Source of the DNA: Turritopsis dohrnii
Taxonomy: Eukaryota > Cnidaria > Hydrozoa > Anthoathecata > Oceaniidae
DNA length: 64,000 bases
Reading direction: 5' to 3'
NCBI GenBank assembly: GCA_027922465.2
Contig: BQMF02000373.1
Coordinates: forward strand, 248,001-312,000
Position numbers and translations under genes: made by a program. Shown in pieces: positions 1-11,419 of the stretch (the stretch's first letter is position 1; each line of letters begins with the position of its first letter). The notes beneath the pieces were generated by a model. It had not been told where the DNA came from. It did not search any database and saw only the letters and a list, made by a program, of their open reading frames with translations.

Positions 1-335
1 TGTATGGGATCGTTTTCCTACGATCAACCGTTTCCGAGATATCGTCGATCAAAACTTTGATGACGTCATAGACCCGTCCCCCCAAAAAATTAGACCCAAA
101 TTTTTCGTCACTCTATCGCCTGCATCGCGGACCCCAACAAACGTCAGTTATCCCTATTGGTTACCGAGATAATTTTCCCTAAACGTCGCATTCGATTAGG
201 GTCTCAATACAATGGTTTCACACTGACGTCGCACAAAATAAAATAAAATAATCACTCTCACAACTCAATCTACCATTTTGTGTGACTTACAGACAAACAA
301 ACAAACAGACGGAGAATCGGCTATTAATATATAAA
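1..335 (-). repeat. Helitron-derived fragment
   Basis: This stretch closely matches 659-1010, which lies inside the neighbouring minus-strand Helitron. On the complementary strand it also matches the bodies of the short Helitron units at 43.1-44.2 kb and 53.1-54.2 kb. It holds TGACGTCA and the same subterminal sequence near GAGAATCGGC. It is best read as part of an older Helitron copy into which the 336-1311 element inserted. It has no convincing coding content. Confidence 0.7.
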
Positions 336-1311
336 CTAGCCGCCAAGGCGGCGTCGCTCACCGCCCATGTCCATCTTCAGTCTGCGTTGGGTTCACGAAA
401 AATAAAATTAAGGATTTAGCAATAATAAGTGTGCCCATGTTGTAGAGCTCGAAAAACTGATCAAAAAAATGTATGGGATCTTTTTCCTATGATCAACCGT
501 TAGAGAGATATCTTCGTTCAAACATTTTGATGACGTCACAGACCCGTCCCCCAAAAAATTTGGCCTAAATTTGAGTTCACCAAAAATAAAATTTAGGAAT
601 TTGCAATGATAAGTGTGCCCATGTTGTAGAGCTCGAAAAACTGATCAAAAAAATGCATGGGATCGTTTTCCTACGATCAACCGTTTCGGAGATATCGTCG
701 ATCAAAATTTTGATGACGTCATAGACCCGTCCCCCAAAAAAATTAGACCCAAATTTTCCGTCACTCTATCGCCTGCATCGCGGACCCCAACAAACGTCAG
801 TTATCCCTATTGGTTACCGAGATAGTTTCCCCTAAACGTCGCATTCGATTAGGGTCTCAATACAATGGTTTCACACTGACGTCGCACAAAATAAAATAAA
901 ATAATCACTCTCACAACTCAATCTACCCTTTTGCGTGACTTACAAACAAACAAACAAACAAACAAACGTACAAACAAACAAACAGACGGAGAATCGGCTA
1001 TTAATATTTAGATTTGTTTACGTTTTCAACGAATTGGTTGCAATAGTTTGCAGGATTCATGAAACCAAATTTGACTGGTCAAAAAGCATTCACGTCAATC
1101 AAAACAATCAAAATAAATCAAAATAAATGCGCATTGTATAGGTTTCCCGAAGGAAACATCACACTTAGATTACGTTACATAAGTGTCTCTCGATACGTGG
1201 TTTTACGACGAAAAAGGAAAAATAAGAAGGTTTTGACCGTTAAGGAAAAACTGAATATGTCACTCTCTAAAATAAAAGTAGTATGCACAATTGCAAATTA
1301 GTCTTATAAGA
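336..1311 (-). mobile_element. Non-autonomous Helitron, 976 bp, minus strand
   Basis: Read on the minus strand, the element starts with TCTTATAAGACTAATTTGC at 1311 and ends with the hairpin GCCGCCTTGGCGGCTAG at 336. It is flanked by A (1312) and T (335), the A|T site Helitrons use. Its first 50 or so bases, including the block ending TTTTAGAGAGTG, match the 5' end of the autonomous copy at 33582, so that element or a relative could mobilise it. It carries no transposase. Near its 5' end is the motif complementary to that seen twice at 33.7-33.9 kb. It lies upstream of the Ig-like exon, probably in an intron. Confidence 0.85.
424..795. repeat. Internal tandem duplication, offset about 184 bp
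   Basis: The segment beginning with AAGTGTGCCCATGTTGTAGA near 427 recurs near 611 with small differences. It is a duplication within the 336-1311 Helitron and carries the GACGTCA-containing body segment twice. Confidence 0.7.
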
Positions 1312-1448
1312 TGAATCTTGTATATACTTATGTCCAACTTTAGAGTTTCGAAAATCCATACGTGTTGTGTTTTCTGAACTGGTGAATATGAAGACTACTG
1401 ATTCACTAGTTTAAGAAGAACAACAACATTTTTCATTTTTCATTTCAG

Positions 1449-1787
1449 TGGCAGATTCACAGGATGGCATTGTTCTGAAAGATTCCATTACTGTATTCTC
1501 CTTGGAAAATGATTGTTGCATATTTGAAGTTCCCACAAAATTTGCTGAACATTGTGATTCAGTGGTTTTAGAATCAGTCACCAAAAACCATGATGGCAGC
1601 AATAACATAACAAGAGAAAAGATTGACTTTGGGCAGACAGAGAGAGTAGAGACAGACAGATATAATGGTTATGATTATATTCTTATCAAAGATTTAGACA
1701 AAAAGAAAATTTATAGATGTGTTTTAGAATATCAAGATGAAAGTGGCATCATCTATAAACTCTCTTCAAAAGAAGTTTCAACAAATG
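1449..1787 (+). CDS. Ig-like domain exon of a host multidomain gene (partial)
   Basis: The exon lies between an acceptor (TTTCAG, ending 1448) and a donor (GTAAGTG at 1788). It is open throughout and encodes about 113 residues. The C-terminal half has LIKDLDKKKIYRCVLEY, the usual F-strand pattern of an Ig fold (leucine, acidic turn, Y-x-C). An earlier cysteine in NDCCIFEV could be its disulfide partner. Both splice sites are phase 1, the common 1-1 symmetry of Ig exons. The next acceptor (2197/2198) is also phase 1 and joins in frame to give aspartate. The start of the gene is upstream, hidden by Helitron sequence or outside the window. The Ig assignment is from pattern only. Confidence 0.65.
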
Positions 1788-2197
1788 GTAAGTGAAAATT
1801 ACTACAAAAGGAACACAATTGTTGCCTTGTTTCAATAAAGCCATTTAATATAAGTATATAGTTCTTGTGCAAGTTAAATTTTTACATAAACTTTACTTCA
1901 AGTCTGAAAACTGTCTGTCTATGATAAAGTATTCGCAGAAACATAATTCAGATTAAAAAAGAAAACAAGTGATAAAAAAGATAACCGAAATAAAAAAAGA
2001 AAATAAGAGATAAAAGAAGGGAACCAAAGAAGAAAACCAACAAAAGAGTAAGATTAAGCAGAAGATAATTTTTTCATATGGAAACATAATTTATTCATTG
2101 ATAATATTTTTTAACTTCAGTGGCTGGAGGGCTTTTTAAAAAGTATGTGGAATACATAGCAAATTTTCTTCATATATGATTTTTCATTTGCTTACAG
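1788..2197 (+). other. Intron between Ig-like and helicase-like exons
   Basis: The GTAAGTG donor and CTTACAG acceptor are clear. The centre is purine-rich (AAAAGA runs near 1950-2050). An alternative acceptor (TTCAG near 2120) leads quickly to a stop and is unlikely to be used. Confidence 0.6.
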
Positions 2198-3744
2198 ATA
2201 AACCTGTCCACAGTCATAAATTACCAGGAGGTCACACCATTATTGCTCACAAAAGTGCTCAAGAAATGTCTGGTGCCCTTCCTTCGCACAATGAATCAAT
2301 GGAATTCCAAAGCAATTTCTTTTGTAACCGTTCAACAGACTACATTGAGCACATGGTGTCATCTCAATGGATAGAACAGTGTGACAACTATTTTCAATGT
2401 AATTTGATTAAAAATAATAAAGGCTATTTTGAGGAATGGACAATTTTTCCCAACATCTTTATGAATACTTCCCAAAATGCAACAAAAGATGTGGCCGAAT
2501 GCTTAAGGGATGCATTTACAAAGTCAAATAATGCATCGAAAGATCTTGTTGGAGGTGTGATAATTATGGAGTATGACGGTCAAGAGCACAAAAGCTTTAT
2601 GGTGAAACATCAAGTGAATGAAGGAGCTATACAGTTCTCAAATCGCGTCATGGTTTTCCATCAAAAGATGGGTGTCATTTTGAACATCAGAGTTGCGGAA
2701 GGTGAAAGTGTAAAGGACATTTCTAATGAATTTGTCAACTGCTCCAAAGACATAGAGGATCTTACAATCATTCTGGATTTTCTGACAGTTCAAGGGAAAA
2801 TAAAATCTTCGATAACTGCAGCCACCTTTGTTGCTGCTCCCAACATTCATTCCAACAAATTAACAACTCGCATTTTTGAAAATAAACGATCAGTAATTTG
2901 TGATGGATGTAGGCCAAATGTTATATCAAAGAATCAACTGAGTGACATGAAACAGTGGCTTGAAACTGAACTTCCTAGAATAATAAAGAACAAACCACAA
3001 ATGACTTGTTCGCAGAAGGATTTTAAGCGTGTGATTGCTCAAATTACCGGCTTCATTGCTAACACATCAATCCGAGTTGCTAAACATTCTGATGATATTC
3101 ATGAGCAGCTTATCCATCTACAAGCAAATGATGAACAAATTCAGGCAGTTGTTGATCCTCGGAAACATAAAGTCATCAAAGCAGCTTTTGGTTGTGGAAA
3201 GACTGTTGTTGGGACTTTACAATCTGAATTCTTGGCCCGAATTGCAAACAAACCCACAACAATATTGTATATCAGCTTCGATCCATACAGTTTAATTGAC
3301 TATTACATTGTTGAGCACCTGAAAAGTTTGAAAATGCAGAATGTTGAAAGTGGATTAGTCAAATTACAAATTACCAATGTGTCCGTAGTTGCTGCAGAAA
3401 TGAAAATGATAGGCATTCCCAGTGTTTCAGAAATTTTAGGATACATTGAGGATCAACAAAAGAAAACTGGCAGAATATTTCACATTTGCATTGATGAACT
3501 TAACGCATCTGCAATGATTGAATTGGAAGTTGCAGCCATTAACAAAAAACTTTCTTTAATGAAAAATAACTTCATAACACTAATTTTTCAGCCTTTTCAG
3601 CAGGAACGATATGATGTTAGCGGAAAAAAGAAAACCAAAAAGAAAACTCTCGTTTTCAAGACACACGAGACTGAGCTTGAGATGTCCTGCTTGCAATTAA
3701 AGAAAAACATGCGAAACTCTGTGAAGATTTCCAAACTCTTGGAG
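2198..3744 (+). CDS. SF1-helicase-like P-loop ATPase, N-terminal core exon
   Basis: This large exon runs from the acceptor at 2197 to the donor GTAAGT at 3745 and encodes about 516 residues. The first 300 are unrecognised and have several cysteines and possible N-glycosylation sites. Then comes a Q-motif-like NDEQIQAVVDP (near 3127), a Walker A VIKAAFGCGKTVVG (near 3172-3213), a Walker B HICIDEL (near 3481-3501), a motif III-like FQPFQQE (near 3589) and a motif IV-like LKKNMRNSVKISKLLE at the exon end. The order and spacing fit a UvrD/SF1-type helicase fold. The reading joins in frame to 3866. I do not recognise an exact family; it could be a STAND-like or helicase-like immune ATPase. Confidence 0.75.
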
Positions 3745-3865
3745 GTAAGTTGTAATTTTGTAATTTCTTGCAAAATTAAGTGTATTTTCTGTATCAAGAG
3801 CGGTCATCCTTAAATGCTGCTTTTATTCAAAATCTATTTATTATTATATGATTTTTATCTGAAAG

Positions 3866-4899
3866 ATTGCAAAAGATGTTATCACTGGTGAAGAAACAGA
3901 ATATTATCCTGCTGTCAATCTATCTGCAGTAGATGAGAATATGTCTAGTCAGATGCAACCAACACGTACTGAGCTCCAACCTAGGAATAGTCCTGCAATA
4001 ACGGTTCAAAGTGGTGAAAGCAGCAACAAACAAAATAAAGGTGAAAGTTTAAATGGTCAAGATGGAACACAAACATCAACTGAAAACATCTCACAAGATA
4101 CTTCAAGGTCATCTGAAAATCTACCCATCCCTTTGAAGAGTCAGGAACATGTTCTGAAGCAGATGAGTGTCTTTGATACTGAGCGATCAAGCAAAGGTAC
4201 AGCAATAAAATTCTGTTTTGAAAAATCAACAGAAGTAGGTCACTCACATCAAGGCAAAGTACCAGAATTAATGTATGTACCTTCTACTAAAGAAATTGGG
4301 AAGTATTTATCTCGTCACAGTCTTCGATCATTTTCGAAAGAGCAGAGGAGAATTTTAAAGATGGCTCTTGCTTTTAAAAGTATGGAAGCTGGTAATACAA
4401 TTATCTGCCATGACGAAGAAGAACTGCTTTTAATACAACATGCTTTAAAGGTTGCTGGGAAAGATTTCGTCACTTTTGCACATTGTCTTGGCACCAAAAA
4501 TAAAATTCCAAGTTTTCAGGAAAAAAGGGAAATAGCAGAAGCCATTGCGGGAAGAAACAAGATTGTAGTTGCAGATAGCAATGGTTGTCGTGGTTATCAA
4601 ATTCGTAAAGTTGTCATTCCATTATCAAGCACTGAGCAATTTCATCGTCACACTATACTAGAAAGTGCTGCTCGTGCAACATCCAACATCTTGTTTATTG
4701 TAATCGACTGTTCCAGTTTGTCTCTTCTGTCTCGTCTGGCTCATAAAAGCAAGAAATCCATGTTCAGGAAAGTCATTGAAAAATGGAATTCGTTGAAAAT
4801 GATAAAACTCACTAAACCAGTAATCGACTATTTACCAATATCAGAATATTTTGATCGAGTGCCTTCTGTTGAAATTCTGACGCAGCTAACTTTACAACA
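3866..4899 (+). CDS. SF1-helicase-like ATPase, C-terminal exon
   Basis: The acceptor (CTGAAAG, ending 3865) joins this exon in phase 0 to 3744, giving KLLEIAKDVITGEETEYYP without a break. A Ser/Thr/Gln-rich linker of about 100 residues follows. The second helicase half then has GNTIICHDEEELLLIQHAL, a motif V-like IVVADSNGCRGYQIRKVVIP (near 4560-4620) and a motif VI-like ESAARATSNILFIV (near 4660-4703, with the expected arginine). Without splicing, a stop follows at 4901-4903. A GTGAGC donor at 4900 allows joining to the small exon at 5047. Confidence 0.72.
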
Positions 4900-5046
4900 G
4901 TGAGCTTGATTTATTGATTTATTTTTTTGCTGTTGAATTTTGGAAGTCTGGATACTATGCAACCGATTGTTTGATTACCGTTGACATTATAATCCTTAAC
5001 TTTTTTTATATTGGTGATTATACCTTAATTTATTTTCTTGTTTCAG

Positions 5047-5075
5047 GATGCCATTCAAGAAGCCAACCTTCGATG
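5047..5075 (+). CDS. Probable 29-base exon of the same gene
   Basis: It is bounded by TTTCAG (ending 5046) and GTATGT (5076). Joined to 4899 it reads QMPFKKPTFD and leaves phase 1. That phase fits the ankyrin exon at 10710, giving FDDLRDLIKRDDL across the junction. The evidence is only splice signals and reading frame, so a cDNA could overturn it. Confidence 0.45.
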
Positions 5076-5545
5076 GTATGTAAACCATTTGAATTTCCAT
5101 TCTTATACTTATTACATTCATTAAAAGGACAACATCAATAAGTACAATTCTTTAATTTTCATTGACTTACTTACAAAAATTGATTTTTTTTAAAAATAAA
5201 CGTGGCATTTTTAAAGAGAGGGTATTCAGGAAACAAAGTTTAGATATCTGTGAGATTATGGCCTTTCTGAATTTCCATGTACTCAGACGGGTGAAACATG
5301 ATATGTTAGCAAGTCAAGGCGTTTTATAGAAAGAGGCGAACTCTCTGATAGTTTCAGGCTCGGAGGAATTCCGAATTCAAGAAGTAGCTTCAGTGTTCAG
5401 CAATTTCTGGTTCAAACTGGGAACAAAATTAATCTGAGTGCTAGAACAAAATTGAAGAACATATATCTCACTTTCCTTTAATGTTCATAATGTTAAAAGG
5501 GGTTTATTTTACAACTAAGGTGAGATTTCTGGTTTTGGAGATTTA
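5076..5545. other. Intronic or intergenic DNA without recognisable features
   Basis: AT-rich sequence with no open frame of note, no repeat ends and no RNA gene seen. It is probably the start of a long intron reaching to 10709. Confidence 0.5.
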
Positions 5546-5910
5546 TTCAATTTCCGCGCGCTATGCGTAGGAAATTGTTTGGTTTACACATTCTATCTAT
5601 TTATCTATCTATCTCTGTCACAGTTTTTCGCCGTTTTCGGAAAGTCCAATCGGACTTCGGATTGTTTGTTTATTTAGTATAGTTAATTAATAACAGACCC
5701 AAAACTCTATCCCAATGTAATACAAATGGACCATTTTCGGCATTATTTCATAAAAATATTAGATTCTTATAAAGTTTTGAAAAATATTTGGAAAGTATTT
5801 TAGCTGTTTTATGCTAAAATATTCCTAATTCAATCTTTAAAAGTTTTATTAACGAGTCCTTAAAATATGCTCACACAACACGTGAAGCGTTTTATGGAAG
5901 TTGTAAAAGT

Positions 5911-6250
5911 AACTTCGTACAGCGTTTTAAGAAGAATTTAAAGACTACTTTCCTGTTTATGCCTACTGTTGTAATCCAAGTATTACCATGAGAACATTTC
6001 TTAGAGACGAAATATTGGTGTTCTTGGGAAATATGCTCGAAGAAGAAGAAAGCTTCATAATAAACAAAACTGTGCTGAAAACTTTCAACATCAGATCACA
6101 GGCATAGAAATGTAATGTAGTATCGAGATTACTGGTGAATACATCTTACCAATAAATGCATGGATGTTCTCATGGTAATACTTGGATTACAACAGTAGGC
6201 ATAAACAGGAAAGTAGTCTTTAAATTCTTCTTAAAACGCTGTACGAAGTT
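5911..6250. mobile_element. Palindromic MITE
   Basis: The arms 5911-5999 and 6162-6250 are near-perfect inverted repeats (left arm begins AACTTCGTACAGCG, right arm ends CGCTGTACGAAGTT). The 160-base loop has no ORF. No clear target duplication was found. Confidence 0.8.
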
Positions 6251-6423
6251 ATTTCAGTGAGATTTTGTTTGGCTAATGTTTATGTAAGACGTATTCACAA
6301 CACATTGATAGAAAATTTATTTAAGCAATATATATATATATACGTAAAAATGAAATCGCAAAAACCAATGAAAATTTGTAGTGTAATATGTTTTTGATAT
6401 GAATCCATATTTAAAAGACAATA

Positions 6424-7263
6424 CAGTGTGTCCCAGAGAATTTCGGTCTGAGATTTTAACAGCTCATAACTTTTCACACATATATCAGATTTCAGCAATT
6501 TTTACACAATTCGATAGGATTTTATTCATAGGTTTTAAAAATATACATTCTGTTCTCCAAAACCTTTTAGTTTGGAAACAATTAAGGATTTTACCATGAA
6601 AAAATCCAATTATCTTCTTAATGGTTAATTAACACATCTTTCAATAACAGCTATCAAAGGTCATTATCAAAAACAATATCAAAGTCAAGTGACTGTAAAA
6701 CACAAGAGTCATTAAAAACAAAACTGTAAGCTGTCTCAACATGTCCCCCGTTTCTCTGGACACAGCGATTTGCTCTTGCTGTCATAAAGAGTGGCGAATA
6801 AAATTTTGATTTTGTCAAATTTTGATTATTTGCTGCGTCAACAATTTTACTTCTCAGCTCTGATAGACTCTGGATCTCAGTGGAGAAAAGTTTTTGTAGC
6901 AACTAAAGATTGCTCATATGATGTCAAAAAATTTTGTAGAAGCCCCCGTCTCACAATTTTTTAACTTTGTGATGAGATTATAATTTTAGTGTGTTCAATA
7001 ACACCACGACATGTTCTTAATAAACAAAAGAATAATCGCACGTGAAAACTTACTTTTATTAACCGTTAAGGAGTTAATGACCGTAACAGTTTAAAGAAAT
7101 CCTTTTTACTACAAAGGTGTTGGACTAAATTATTTAAAATATAGGTTTTTAAAATCCTTGAAAGAAATGCTATCGAATGATGTAAAAATCTCTAAAATCT
7201 GATATATGTGTGAAAAGTTATAGGCTGTTAAAATCTCAGACCGAAATTCTCTGGGACACACTG
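6424..7263 (-). mobile_element. Degenerate Tc1/mariner-type element
   Basis: The terminal inverted repeats begin CAGTGTGTCCCAGAGAATTT, continue for more than 100 diverged bases, and are flanked by TA on both sides (6422-6423 and 7264-7265), the mariner target site. At 840 bp it is shorter than a full element (about 1.3 kb), and the only coding remnant is the transposase C-terminus at 6654-6902. Confidence 0.85.
6654..6902 (-). pseudogene. Mariner-like transposase C-terminal fragment
   Basis: This 82-residue minus-strand ORF has the tail pattern of Tc1/mariner transposases: an ELRSKIVDAA helix followed by ANRCVQRNGGHVETAYSF, like the usual R-x-C-x-x-x-x-G-x-H-I/V-E segment. The catalytic DDE core is missing. 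It lies inside the TA-flanked repeats at 6424-7263, which supports the assignment. Not functional. Confidence 0.65.
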
Positions 7264-7634
7264 TACATCACTGGGTGTACAAAACCTCTCCATGATAATA
7301 CTGCTTGAAAAGAACAAAGCTTAACGGGATGGTAATAAACAGACCCTAACAAAGTCTTCTTGTAATCCTGTTAATTGCTGTTGATTAAAATCTTTGAATT
7401 CCCAAGTTTCCCCTCTCGTGCTGCTACTATTCAATGTTTTGAACAATTCGGTCCAAATTTGGAAGATTCACACAAAGAACAATGTGCTGATGTTGAATGT
7501 GACAGTCACTTTCAGATTTGATCATAAATAGACCAAGTCTTCGACTTTTATAGAAGTTGTCAAACTTTGTAAAATTATTTGTTTGTAATAGACGTAATAG
7601 TAGTGTTGAGGTCAATACAATTGTGAAAGTCCAG

Positions 7635-7793
7635 AGGTGTAGTTAGGGTCAGTCAAAAAAAGTGGAGGAGTTCAACATTATGATATTTCTTTTCAGTGTT
7701 AAGTGGCGATTAGGTTACTTGCACGCTTTCCTTTTCTACCCTAAATAACTTAACTCTCCTCCACAAATTTTGACTGACCTCTGGCTACACCTT
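7635..7793. mobile_element. Small hAT-type MITE
   Basis: The ends AGGTGTAGTTAGGGTCAGTC and the inverted GACTGACCTCTGGCTACACC are related to the ends of the large hAT region at 16188 and 21985. An inner GGAGGAG/CTCCTCC pair strengthens the inverted repeat. It is about 160 bp with no coding capacity. Confidence 0.6.
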
Positions 7794-8027
7794 TGAAGTC
7801 ATCAATCTATACAGCTTCTTTTTTCAAATGATTTTGGTTCACTTCTACCAAATATCATTTTAGTCAAAAAGTAATATTTTGGTAATTGAGAATAGGTCTT
7901 ATTCTCATAACATAAGCATTTTCAACAAGAAAAGAATGGATAAAGTCATTCAGATATCTTGAAAATTAGCCTGAAGCAATTTTCTCAAGAGCTGATGCGG
8001 AAATTGTTCAAGCCTAATGGCTTCTAG

Positions 8028-8736
8028 TTTTGATTTGGTATGATTATTTGTGAAGAATAGCACTTGTGAATCTGATTTTGGATTTTTTAACCTACTTGTA
8101 TATACAACCTTCTTTTGATTTGTGAATGCTTAAAAGCATTTTCGACACTTATGTTAGGTGAAAACATGTTTGAACAAAAATGAAATTAAACAGTCATAAA
8201 GTAACAAGGGAACGTTTTTAAGCTTTTTCATTTGCTTACGTCATCATTCTCATTAACCAGGTCCCCCTCCCCCATAATCAAGCATAGGCATTTTCAAACA
8301 ATCTTCCCTCTACCTCTTTGATTACGTAATATGTGAGCGATCCCAAGGCCAAACACTTGAGCATTTGCTCAAGTTGAAATTTACATCCCTTCCTAATACG
8401 ACCAAGAAAACAAGAATCGACACTCCTAATGACTCTCTTACCTTGCGACACGCGCTTCAGAATTCAGCTATGAATGATTTTTCCGAAAATTACCCAAACA
8501 TGTTCCAATAAATCAATTCAAAGTATGATTTTTGTACGTTGCGATATTTTTCTTGTGCTGATTTTCTCTGCACTCCCCTTCATAAACATGGTCATTTTTG
8601 AGCTCGGCCTCAGTGTTCATAGGAAAATATTTCTCAAACATGCTTGACATTTGCTTTATAATACGATAAGTTTATAGGCTTTTGCAATTAACGTACTGCG
8701 TTACGTATTTATGAAGCATTCATCTTAACAAAAATC
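8028..8736. other. No recognisable feature
   Basis: AT-rich unique-looking sequence between the Helentron-like element and a retrotransposon tail. I see no ORF, repeat end or RNA gene. Confidence 0.5.
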
Positions 8737-9126
8737 ATGTATTGCTCATTGACCAACTACTTCCATCAGCCCTACCAACGAGACTTACTATCCTCACTGG
8801 AGCGTCGTGCCAAAGAAATTGTCAATACTGTTGGAGAATTTCCCTCTATCGAGCAAAAACAGAAGAAAAAGGTGTGCAAACAAGTACGGAATTGCTTAGA
8901 CGGAATAACGGAAAATTTTGTCAACTATTTCGATATGATTCAACACGAAAAGAAAACACGAAATAATAATTGTATGCTGCGCTTCCCAAAAGTCAAGCTT
9001 GAATCCACGAAAAAGTCTTTTTACTTTTATGGATTATTTATTTACAACAAACTACCGAAGGAAATTAGGTCTGAGAGCGATTTTAAAAATATTAATAGAA
9101 AATTAAATAGTTTTAATTTTACGTAG
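8737..9126 (+). pseudogene. Non-LTR retrotransposon ORF2, C-terminal tail
   Basis: This 129-residue ORF ends with NNNCMLRFPKVKLESTKKSF followed by FIYNKLPKEIRSESDFKNIN. That is the extreme C-terminus usual in Jockey/CR1-type reverse transcriptases (basic residues, aromatic cluster, YN-x-LP-x-x-IR, then a short helix). All catalytic parts are absent. A 5'-truncated insertion is the normal fate of such elements, and the TAA repeat at 9411-9431 may be its 3' end. Confidence 0.65.
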
Positions 9127-9410
9127 TTTTACCCTCCGCTGTCTATCATTAGTCTGATTCCCCCACATTCTTCTACAATCGCCAAATGGGTTTCGATAGC
9201 TGATTATGCGAGTGATATTTCCAGGTCTAGTCTAATTTTTGTTTTCTAAGTTTTTTGGGTTTTTTTGTTTTTTTTTCCAACTTCTCAACACTATTCTCTC
9301 AATTTGCTATCTCGACTCGTTGGTAGAACAGTTTTTCTTATGTATATACTTTGTAGATATATGTATATAGAACTGAAACGAATATCCTGTATAAAGATTA
9401 TCAATAATAG

Positions 9411-9431
9411 CTAATAATAATAATAATAATA
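9411..9431. repeat. (TAA)n microsatellite
   Basis: Seven or so TAA units, possibly the tail of the truncated non-LTR element just upstream. Confidence 0.8.
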
Positions 9432-10709
9432 CTTGATCAGTTTTATTTGTATATGTTAAAGTCCAATATAAAAACGTTGATCGCGAAAAGAAACAATTTT
9501 TACATTCTATTTTCAATTTTTTATCTCCTAATCCAAAACGTTAAGACCTGGATGATAAATCGGCGTGGAAGTTTAGTGTATCACGTACTTCGTAGATGAG
9601 GCAACTTTTTTACGGCGATGGTACGAAAATACCTAACGTATGTACGCCGTATGTATAGTATAGCCATTGGTTTTGTTTTTTTCTGTCTTTCAATGAAACT
9701 TCAATTTTCATTTTGATCAAAGTTAGTTATGTTATGTTTTCATGTGATTTGAGCCATGTATATTTTCGAGCTCTTATGAAACGTACTATCATTTTCAAAA
9801 ATCTGCATTTTTATCATTCCCAATCTATGCACTCGTTTTTGTCATATGATGTGAGCCATGTACAAGACATGTTACATTTTCGAATTTTCGTATTGTGTGA
9901 AAAGTTCTATTTCTAGTTCTATTTTTTCCCGCCAAGTATACTTCGATTTCTTTTTCTTCTTGACGTTTGAAGTGTGTGGAGGTCTGTGCTGTTGAATTTT
10001 TAAAAGTCAGTAGAAGTATTTAATATCTATCAATCAAGAGTATTTCTTCTGATCACGAAAGGCAGTAGCATATTCTACAACGAGGTAAAAATATCATTTA
10101 TGGATTGGATACAGATTTGAGAAACACCAACACTATAAAACACTAACGAGACTTATGATCACTTTGGTTATTCGTCTCAACTTGCCGACGATCAGGCAGA
10201 TATAAAGTATGTAAAGTATATGTAAAGTATATAGAATATAATGTTAAATTAGCGTCATCATGATATGGAATATTTATTTGAGAATCGTTGGAAATTAATT
10301 TCGCTGATATATGATAAATGATATATAGAACCTTATGTCTGTGACGAAGTGTTCAAGAGATACACGTCATTACGTTTTGCTATGACGTCATAAGTGGTGC
10401 GTGCACCCATCCATGGCGTTCCACAGCCACCCACTCCACTTGCGTCACCTCAGCGAACCACCGGGGGAGGTACACATCATAAAACGTCGGATGTAATGAT
10501 TGGTTTGAAAGATAATCCCACAAAATTTACATTGTCATTTCACAAAATTTCTGATAAATTCTAAATCCTTTTTTTATTTAGTTTTACTTTTTATTTTTAT
10601 TTGTTATAATTATTAATTATTAGTTGTTTAGAATTTCTTTCCATTTAAAATCTATTTTTATTTTAATTATTCTTTATTCATTTTATCATTTATTTTTCAT
10701 TTATTTTAG
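9432..10709. other. Probable intron, no recognisable feature
   Basis: AT-rich sequence ending in a poly-pyrimidine tract and an acceptor (TATTTTAG) at 10709. A TGACGTCA site lies near 10384 in a short GC-richer patch (10370-10480). No ORF of interest. Confidence 0.45.
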
Positions 10710-11193
10710 ATCTTCGAGATCTTATCAAACGTGATGACCTGACATCAATCGAAAACATCCTCACGGCCAATCCATCGATCGTGAAGATGAGGAGCGATGA
10801 TCTTTATGAATACACACTTTTAGTGGAGGCTACTCTTTCCAACAAACTCTCAATTGCTCGATTATTAATAAGCAGAGGTGCGGAGATAGAAGCGACGGAC
10901 AAACATGGACATACAGCACTCCATTATGCTGCACGTTATAATTCTACCGATACACTCACCTTCTTAATAAACTCCGCACCTCTTATCAACAAACAAGATA
11001 ACTACAACTTAACACCACTTTACCTCGCATCACGGTTTGGTCATTTCCAATGTGTTGAAACGCTCATACGTCACGGAGCAGATCGTGATATTACAGATCA
11101 TCGTGGACGAACTGCATATGGTGTGGCGTGTGAGCGGAAAGGTGACGATGAAACGAAGAAAAGAATAAGGGAATTTCTTTTTCATCACTATAA
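10710..11193 (+). CDS. Ankyrin-repeat exon, C-terminal part of a host gene
   Basis: The acceptor at 10709 opens a phase-1 reading of about 161 residues. It contains three or more ankyrin repeats: RLLISRGAEIEATDKHGHTA, LHYAARYNSTDTLTFLI, NKQDNYNLTPLYLASRFGHF, then LIRHGADRDITDHRGRTA. These show the G-x-TALHxAA and GAD/E signatures. An unspliced stop follows at 11195-11197. A GTAAGT donor at 11194 could instead join to 11314-11326, adding a few residues before TGA. The phase fits the 29-base exon at 5047-5075, so this may be the sensor end of the Ig/helicase gene. It could also belong to a separate gene with unseen upstream exons. Confidence 0.8.
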
Positions 11194-11313
11194 GTAAGTA
11201 AATATTTCATTTAAATGTTTTTATCAGAAAAAAGTTGGATGGAAAAGACTATTTTAAAAAGTTTCCTATCGTTACCATGACAACACCCTAATGAAGTTTT
11301 GCTTTTGTTGTAG

Positions 11314-11326
11314 GAACCATCCGTGA
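11314..11326 (+). CDS. Possible terminal mini-exon of the ankyrin gene
   Basis: An acceptor (GTTGTAG, ending 11313) joined to 11193 completes a lysine codon and reads N-H-P-stop. It is supported by splice signals only. Confidence 0.3.
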
Positions 11327-11419
11327 TGTCGATTTTTAATTGTACATACTTGAATTTATTTATTTATACATATTAAACAACTTTGTATTATTGAGACAAT
11401 TCTAATTATCATGTTAACT

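Larger units (their letters stand above)
5546..8027 (+). mobile_element. Helentron/HINE-like element, about 2.5 kb, with nested insertions
   Basis: The 5' end (TTCAATTTCC) and 3' end (AAGCCTAATGGCTTCTAG, a small hairpin next to CTAG) match a second copy at 45163-46762. Just inside the 5' end, CAATTTCC is repeated inverted as GGAAATTG, and a (CTAT)n microsatellite follows. A subterminal inverted repeat, a microsatellite and a 3' stem-loop are the layout known for DINE-1/HINE elements. The flanks fit an A|T site. It is enlarged by a palindromic MITE, a mariner-like relic and a small TIR element. It encodes no protein of its own. Confidence 0.75.
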
